From: Dehalococcoides mccartyi
GTDB taxonomy: Bacteria > Chloroflexota > Dehalococcoidia > UBA2979
Direction of reading: 5' to 3'
Assembly: GCA_945888895.1 (NCBI GenBank)
Contig: CAMDAY010000067.1
Span: forward strand, 1-9,825
DNA: 9,825 nucleotides
Within the stretch, counting starts at the first letter, position 1. The number at the start of each line of letters is the position of its first letter. Positions 7,301 through 9,825 of the stretch are shown here, in pieces. The notes under the pieces were generated by a model. The model did no database searches. It was not told where the DNA came from and worked only from the letters and a program-made list of their open reading frames with translations. The translations under genes and the position numbers were made by a program.

Positions 7301-7978
7301 CACACGATCTACATCCACACGGGTGAGTTCGACCGCCGCCCCGGCGAGCGCCCGCGCCTCGGCGAGCTCTTCGTCGACACGTCGAAGAACGGCGCTGCGT
7401 TCAACGCGCTGATGAACTGCTTCGCGATCTCGGTATCGATGGGCCTCCAGTACGGCGTGCCGCTGGAGAAGTTCGTGGACACCTTCGTCTTCACGAAGTT
7501 CGAGCCGTCCGGCCCGGTGATGGGCCACGACCGCATCAAGTTCTCGTCGTCGATCATCGACTACATCTTCCGCGAGCTGGCGGTGACGTACCTCGACCGC
7601 AACGACCTCGCGCACGTCGGCGAGCAGGAGTCGGTCACGGACTACCAGGCGGACGACCAGCAGCAGCCCGCTGCTGTCGCGGCCTCGGTCGCCCCGGTCG
7701 CGGCCATCGCACCCGCTCCCGTGGCCCCGGCGCCAGTGGCACCACGGCCCACGCCCGTCGTGGCTGCTGCGCCCGCCCCGGTGGGCGTCGCGGTCGCCTC
7801 CGTGGCACCAGCCCGCGCCGTAAACACCACGCTCCTCGAAGAGCGCGCGGCAATCCTCGAGGCCCGCCAGAAGGGCTTCGAAGGCGACCCGTGCGAGGAG
7901 TGCGGCCAGCTGATGATGGTGCGCAACGGCACCTGCATGAAGTGCATGAACTGCGGCGCGACGAGCGGCTGCAGCTAG
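4391..7978 (+). CDS. nrdJ: Adenosylcobalamin-dependent (class II) ribonucleotide reductase, TSCPD type
   Basis: 1195 aa, the long NrdJ form. It reduces ribonucleotides to deoxyribonucleotides, making a thiyl radical from adenosylcobalamin, so it needs no oxygen or metal-cofactor subunit. Visible sites: NSPQWFN (147-153), redox cysteine C194 in PHACFIQ, the GSGTGSNFSNIRGE loop (223-236), radical and catalytic residues N463/C465/E467 in NPCSEY, the partner redox cysteine C476 in DTACNLASLNL, and PTGTIG (664-669). A TSCPD domain covers about 965-1075. A Pro/Ala/Val linker of about 50 residues (1093-1145) joins it to a cysteine-rich tail with C1168, C1171, C1182, C1185, C1188 and C1194. This is a zinc ribbon with the C-terminal swinging thiols that re-reduce the active site. 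No N-terminal ATP-cone is evident, and the first ~90 residues match other long NrdJs. The ATG at 4391 has AAAGG 9 nt upstream. The paired NrdR-like boxes imply repression when dNTPs are plentiful. A hairpin follows the stop. Confidence 0.96.
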   Translation: MRIPRRFTTIAGSEADTYAGVPFTKRTSRIVNPDGSVVFEAPNIDMPAQFSQVATDIMAQKYFRKAGVPAETVAVAEDGVPEWLQRRVPAAGTTMGGEDDARQTFHRLAGTWTYWGWKHGYFDTEEDARAFYDELCSMMASQKAAPNSPQWFNTGLHWAYGITGPAQGHSYIDPTTGEMMRSTNAYERPQPHACFIQSVADDLVNEGGIMDLWTREARIFKYGSGTGSNFSNIRGEDESLSGGGKSSGLMSFLKIGDRAAGAIKSGGTTRRAAKMVIVDADHPDVEQFIEWKANEEQKVAAMVTGSRVTRRHLQAVFEATVDGLDPKTNRDLRKGVRAARADGVSEVYIQRVMQLAEQGAEVIDFREFDTDWQGEAYNTVSGQNSNNSVRVTADYLDAVRHDRNWNLTRRTGDKGIHRTLRARDLWDRIALAAWQSADPGLQYDTTINEWHTSPAGGRINGSNPCSEYMFLDDTACNLASLNLLAFTNVETGEFDLEGYEHATRLWTVVLEISVLMAQFPSPIIAQQSYDYRTLGLGYANLGALLMLEGIPYDSDAALAWTGALTAILTGVSYATSAEMARELGPFPKFAENRDAMLRVIRNHRRAAYNAPLDRYEGLTVMPKGIDQELTPTNFLQAAQDAWTRALRLGEEYGYRNAQASLIAPTGTIGLLMDCDTTGVEPDFALVKFKKLAGGGYFRIINESVPTALKRLEYTKDQIKAIVQYCVGTQLLEGAPHINRNALAQKGFTQPALDLVENGLKTAFHISFVFNRFQLGDDFCRDTLGFTDEQMRTPGFNMLEALGFTKEQIEAANDHILGRMTVEGAPHLSAHDLPVFDCANKCGKYGTRYIAPMAHVRILAAAQPFISGAISKTINMPNEATVQEVKDVYMAAADTMVKALALYRDGSKLSQPLAGMAFDDFDLFEDEEAADNMPVDAVVAAAERMVGMMRGERDSLPSRRAGYTQKAKVGGHTIYIHTGEFDRRPGERPRLGELFVDTSKNGAAFNALMNCFAISVSMGLQYGVPLEKFVDTFVFTKFEPSGPVMGHDRIKFSSSIIDYIFRELAVTYLDRNDLAHVGEQESVTDYQADDQQQPAAVAASVAPVAAIAPAPVAPAPVAPRPTPVVAAAPAPVGVAVASVAPARAVNTTLLEERAAILEARQKGFEGDPCEECGQLMMVRNGTCMKCMNCGATSGCS

Positions 7979-8001
7979 CACCCACGCCTCGGAGGGAACA
8001 C

Positions 8002-8034
8002 GCAGAAGGGGAGGTCGATGGCCTCCCCTTCTGC
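8002..8034 (+). terminator. Terminator-like hairpin after nrdJ
   Basis: A 13-bp perfect stem, GCAGAAGGGGAGG (8002-8014) with CCTCCCCTTCTGC (8022-8034), closes a 7-nt loop 23 nt after the nrdJ stop. There is no T-run, which is common in high-GC genomes. Its core resembles the hairpin after osmC. Confidence 0.75.
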
Positions 8035-8064
8035 ATGTCGAGGTACATGCGTAAGCATCGAATG

Positions 8065-8093
8065 TTGAGACACCCCGAGGCACGCGGTAACGT
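8065..8093 (+). promoter_or_regulatory. Promoter candidate for the PAS gene
   Basis: TTGAGA (8065-8070) and TAACGT (8088-8093) are 17 bp apart, and the latter is set in GCGGTAACGTGGGT. Transcription would start near 8100, leaving a very short leader with AGGAG at its 5' end. Confidence 0.5.
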
Positions 8094-8108
8094 GGGTGCC
8101 AGGAGTCG

Positions 8109-8486
8109 ATGACGATGGCCAATCTCGCTTCGCTGCCTGAGTTCCTCGCACTGCAGAACGCGTCGTTCGACGCGGTGGGGATCGTCGACTCGCAGGGGCA
8201 CTACGTCTGGGTCAACGACACGAGCATTCGGCTCTTCGGCTACTCGCGCGAGGAGATCCTCGGCAGCCACTTCCGGTCGCACCTCCTGCCGGACGACGTG
8301 GAGGCGCACGCGATGACCGAGGCGCTGAACGGTGGCCCGGCCGTCGAGGTGCGCCGGGTGCAGTGCAAGAACGGCGCCGTGCGGACGATGCGGACCGAGC
8401 TCACGCCGCTCGGCGAGGGGCAGGTGCTGATCCACGCGATCGACCTGACGCCGTGGTGGGAGTTGCGCCGGATGAAGGCGGACTGA
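8109..8486 (+). CDS. Stand-alone PAS domain protein
   Basis: 125 aa, essentially one PAS domain with its PAC tail. FDAVGIVDSQGHYVWVND (20-37) is the opening strand pair. ATSIRLFGYSREEILG-like helices (residues 38-52) and HLLPDDVEA follow. VRRVQCKNGAVRTMRTELTPL (81-101) is the PAC strand. No output domain, signal peptide or membrane segment is present, and no LOV (NCRFLQ) or heme-binding FixL motif is seen, so the ligand or partner is unknown. It may signal by protein contact. Two starts compete. ATG 8109 leaves only 3 nt after AGGAG (8101-8105); ATG 8115 leaves 9 nt, so the shorter 123-aa product is quite possible. It follows the nrdJ hairpin and has its own promoter candidate, so it is probably a separate unit. 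Confidence 0.85.
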   Translation: MTMANLASLPEFLALQNASFDAVGIVDSQGHYVWVNDTSIRLFGYSREEILGSHFRSHLLPDDVEAHAMTEALNGGPAVEVRRVQCKNGAVRTMRTELTPLGEGQVLIHAIDLTPWWELRRMKAD

Positions 8487-8537
8487 CCTCCCGTGTGGCA
8501 GCGCGCGCCTGACATGTGCGACCGCCCCCGTGGCCGC

Positions 8538-8543
8538 TATCGT
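8538..8543 (+). promoter_or_regulatory. -10 candidate for the RidA-family gene
   Basis: CGCTATCGTGTGCG holds TATCGT at 8538-8543, about 27 nt before the ATG at 8570. It is a looser relative of the GCGGTAnnnTG elements. A CTGACA at 8509-8514 lies too far upstream (23 bp) to be a normal -35. Confidence 0.4.
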
Positions 8544-8569
8544 GTGCGCGAAGCACCGAGGAGCCTGCG

Positions 8570-8965
8570 ATGACGATCGAGCGAATCAACCCCAGCGGCC
8601 TGAGCCACCCGCCCACGTACTCCCACGCGGTGAAAGCGACCGGCGGCAGCACCGTCTACATCTCCGGGCAGGTGCCCCTCGACGCCCACGGCAAACTGGT
8701 CGGCGGGAGCGACTTCGAGGCCCAGGCGCGGCAGGTGTACGCCAACCTGCGCACCGCGCTCGGCGCCGTCGGCGCGGACTTCTCAAACGTCACGAAGTTC
8801 ACTACCTACGTGGTGGACTACGAGCCGGAGCACCGCGACATCATCGGCCGCCTGCGGCTCGAGGTGATGGGGGACCAGCTCGCGGCGAGCACCCTCGTCG
8901 GCGTGCAGGCGCTCGCGCTGCCCGACTTCCGCATCGAGATCGAGGCGATCGCCGTCCTCGACTAG
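8570..8965 (+). CDS. RidA/YjgF/YER057c family protein lacking the canonical arginine
   Basis: 131 aa, the usual length for this trimeric family. The fold signatures are clear: YSHAVKATGGSTVYISGQVPLD (17-38), DFEAQARQVYANLRTALGAVGA (48-69) and FRIEIEAIAVLD at the C-terminus. Classical RidA hydrolyses reactive enamine/imine intermediates made by PLP enzymes, using an arginine (R105 in Salmonella RidA) just before the final strand. Here that segment reads GVQALALPDFRIEIEA, with Ala or Leu where the arginine should be, so imine deaminase activity is doubtful and another Rid subgroup function is likely. The start is the ATG at 8570, with GAGGAG 6 nt upstream; the in-frame start at 8516 lies before the predicted -10. 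It sits 83 bp after the PAS gene and before osmC on the same strand. Confidence 0.9.
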   Translation: MTIERINPSGLSHPPTYSHAVKATGGSTVYISGQVPLDAHGKLVGGSDFEAQARQVYANLRTALGAVGADFSNVTKFTTYVVDYEPEHRDIIGRLRLEVMGDQLAASTLVGVQALALPDFRIEIEAIAVLD

Positions 8966-9009
8966 GCACCGGCGACCACTACCGTCGGCGCGCGCTCACA
9001 CCCGTGCGG

Positions 9010-9015
9010 TAAGGT
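9010..9015 (+). promoter_or_regulatory. -10 candidate for osmC
   Basis: GCGGTAAGGTGACG holds TAAGGT at 9010-9015, 46 bp before the ATG at 9061, with the same pattern as the elements of the TSUP, aminopeptidase and PAS genes. No -35 consensus is visible. Confidence 0.5.
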
Positions 9016-9060
9016 GACGGCTGCACCCAACCCTTATCCAACTCATGCATGGGAGATCAC

Positions 9061-9504
9061 ATGGCCGACATCACTCGAACCGCGACCGCCGTCTGGGACG
9101 GCCCCCTGACGACCGGCAGTGGGACGTTCACCGTCAACAGCGGTGCGATCCCGCAGCAGGCCGTCTCGTGGGCCGCCCGCACCGAGGAGCCCAACGGCAA
9201 GACCAGCCCGGAGGAGCTCCTCGCCGCCGCGCACGCCAGCTGCTTCGCGATGGCCTTCTCGGCCACGCTCGGCCGCGCCAAGACCCCGCCGGAGCAGCTC
9301 ACAGTGACCTCCGTCGTCACGTTCGCCCCGAAGGAGGGCGGCGGGTTCCGCGTCTCCAGCAGCGCGCTGACCGTGCGCGGCAAGGTGCCCGGCATCGACC
9401 AGGCGCAGTTCGACGAGCTGGCGAAGGCGGGCGAGGCGGGCTGCCCCGTCTCCAACGCGCTCCGCGGCAACGTCGACATCACCGTCGAGGCGATCCTCGA
9501 GTAG
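9061..9504 (+). CDS. osmC: OsmC peroxiredoxin (organic hydroperoxide reductase)
   Basis: 147 aa. It belongs to the OsmC branch of the OsmC/Ohr family, cytoplasmic thiol peroxidases that reduce organic hydroperoxides. Both catalytic cysteines are present: C61 in AAAHASCFAM and C128 in AGCPVSNAL, at nearly the E. coli OsmC spacing. The SPEELLAAAH segment (E51/E52) and R40 supply the expected active-site charges. VPGIDQAQFDELAKAGEAGCPVS is strongly OsmC-like rather than Ohr-like. The start is the ATG at 9061, with GGGAG ending 5 nt upstream; the in-frame ATG at 9049 would overlap that site. It carries its own -10 candidate and is closed by a strong hairpin, so it is probably monocistronic. Confidence 0.95.
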   Translation: MADITRTATAVWDGPLTTGSGTFTVNSGAIPQQAVSWAARTEEPNGKTSPEELLAAAHASCFAMAFSATLGRAKTPPEQLTVTSVVTFAPKEGGGFRVSSSALTVRGKVPGIDQAQFDELAKAGEAGCPVSNALRGNVDITVEAILE

Positions 9505-9528
9505 TCGCCTCGCGCGCACAACACAGAG

Positions 9529-9553
9529 CGGGGGAGGCCATCGGCCTCCCCCG
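9529..9553 (+). terminator. Terminator hairpin after osmC
   Basis: CGGGGGAGGCC (9529-9539) pairs perfectly with GGCCTCCCCCG (9543-9553) around ATC, 24 nt past the osmC stop, followed by TTTGCTT. It is a very stable 11-bp stem and the best terminator in the window. It could also serve a gene arriving from the right. Confidence 0.85.
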
Positions 9554-9661
9554 TTTGCTTGCGCATCGATCGCTAGGTGTTGCTGCGAGGGTCGTACAGC
9601 ATGGTCTGCGTGTTACTGCCCCGCCGCGTAGGACGAGTCGATCGCCGACCCCGAGATCGGA

Positions 9662-9825
9662 TCAGGACGGTCCGTCCATCGACGGCGCCGCAGGGCTCGC
9701 TGCGGATGGTGTGGCATCCGGGCCGGACGATCGCTGAGGCTGCACCCGCTGTGAACCGGGCATGAATGCGGCGTTCTCTGGGAACAGATCGCGTGCCACC
9801 TCACACCGCCGTACCCGCGGTGTGA
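9662..9825 (-). CDS. Possible C-terminal fragment of a minus-strand ORF (weak)
   Basis: A minus-strand frame enters from the right edge and stops at 9664-9662, giving 53 visible residues. It includes CEVARDLFPENAAFMPG and then a Pro/Ser/Ala-rich tail ending SMDGPS. It reads more like a natural protein end than the other frames, but GC is about equal at all three codon positions and no family is recognised. The inverted repeat at 9801-9825 falls inside it, which argues against coding if that repeat is a terminator. Without the sequence to the right this stays a guess. Confidence 0.2.
   Translation of the reverse strand, partial: TPRVRRCEVARDLFPENAAFMPGSQRVQPQRSSGPDATPSAASPAAPSMDGPS
9801..9825. 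repeat. Perfect 9-bp inverted repeat at the right edge
   Basis: TCACACCGC (9801-9809) and GCGGTGTGA (9817-9825) are perfect reverse complements around 7 nt, and the second arm ends on the last base of the window. The preceding CCACC could extend the stem beyond the edge. It could be a terminator or an operator for an unseen neighbour. Confidence 0.5.

Noticed and set aside
9577..9804. Short ORFs on both strands in the right-hand tail
   Set aside because: Arg-rich, without start signals or recognisable motifs.

Overview
The window is very GC-rich (roughly two thirds G+C by eye, with codons ending mostly in G or C). It looks like chromosomal housekeeping DNA from a high-GC bacterium. A long TSCPD-type adenosylcobalamin-dependent ribonucleotide reductase, TAnnnT-type -10 elements and the overall gene style suggest Chloroflexota (Dehalococcoidia-like) or Actinomycetota. 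That placement is an inference from gene style, not a phylogenetic result. I see no phage, transposase, CRISPR array, tRNA or rRNA.

Layout. On the left, three minus-strand genes: the first 36 codons of a GlcG/HbpS-type (DUF336) protein running off the left edge (1-108), an unnamed membrane protein with two Ig-like repeats (434-1549), and a TauE/SafE (TSUP) permease (1603-2433). The permease and membrane-protein genes lie 53 bp apart and look like one operon. Divergent from them is a complete M24B Xaa-Pro aminopeptidase (2606-3913). A 477-bp intergenic region follows. It holds a double-hairpin repeat and then the control region of nrdJ: a TTGACA promoter candidate, a perfect DnaA box overlapping the first of two NrdR-box-like sites set 32 bp apart, and small leader hairpins near the ribosome binding site. 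nrdJ (4391-7978, 1195 aa) dominates the window. After its terminator-like hairpin come three small plus-strand genes: a lone PAS domain protein, a RidA-family protein lacking the usual catalytic arginine, and OsmC peroxidase. OsmC is closed by a strong hairpin. The last 270 bp hold no confident gene, only a possible C-terminal fragment of a minus-strand ORF and a perfect inverted repeat at the right edge.

How the parts fit. The genes are mostly independent units: dNTP synthesis (NrdJ), peptide turnover (aminopeptidase), peroxide detoxification (OsmC), a RidA-fold protein and a small sensor. Five of them carry a similar (G)CGGTAnnnTG element just upstream, which is probably the common housekeeping -10 and helps choose starts. 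The best-supported regulatory story is nrdJ under NrdR, possibly also under DnaA. I found no clearly new multi-gene system. The most unusual items are the NrdR/DnaA overlap, the shared promoter motif, and the uncharacterised Ig-repeat membrane protein linked to the TSUP permease.
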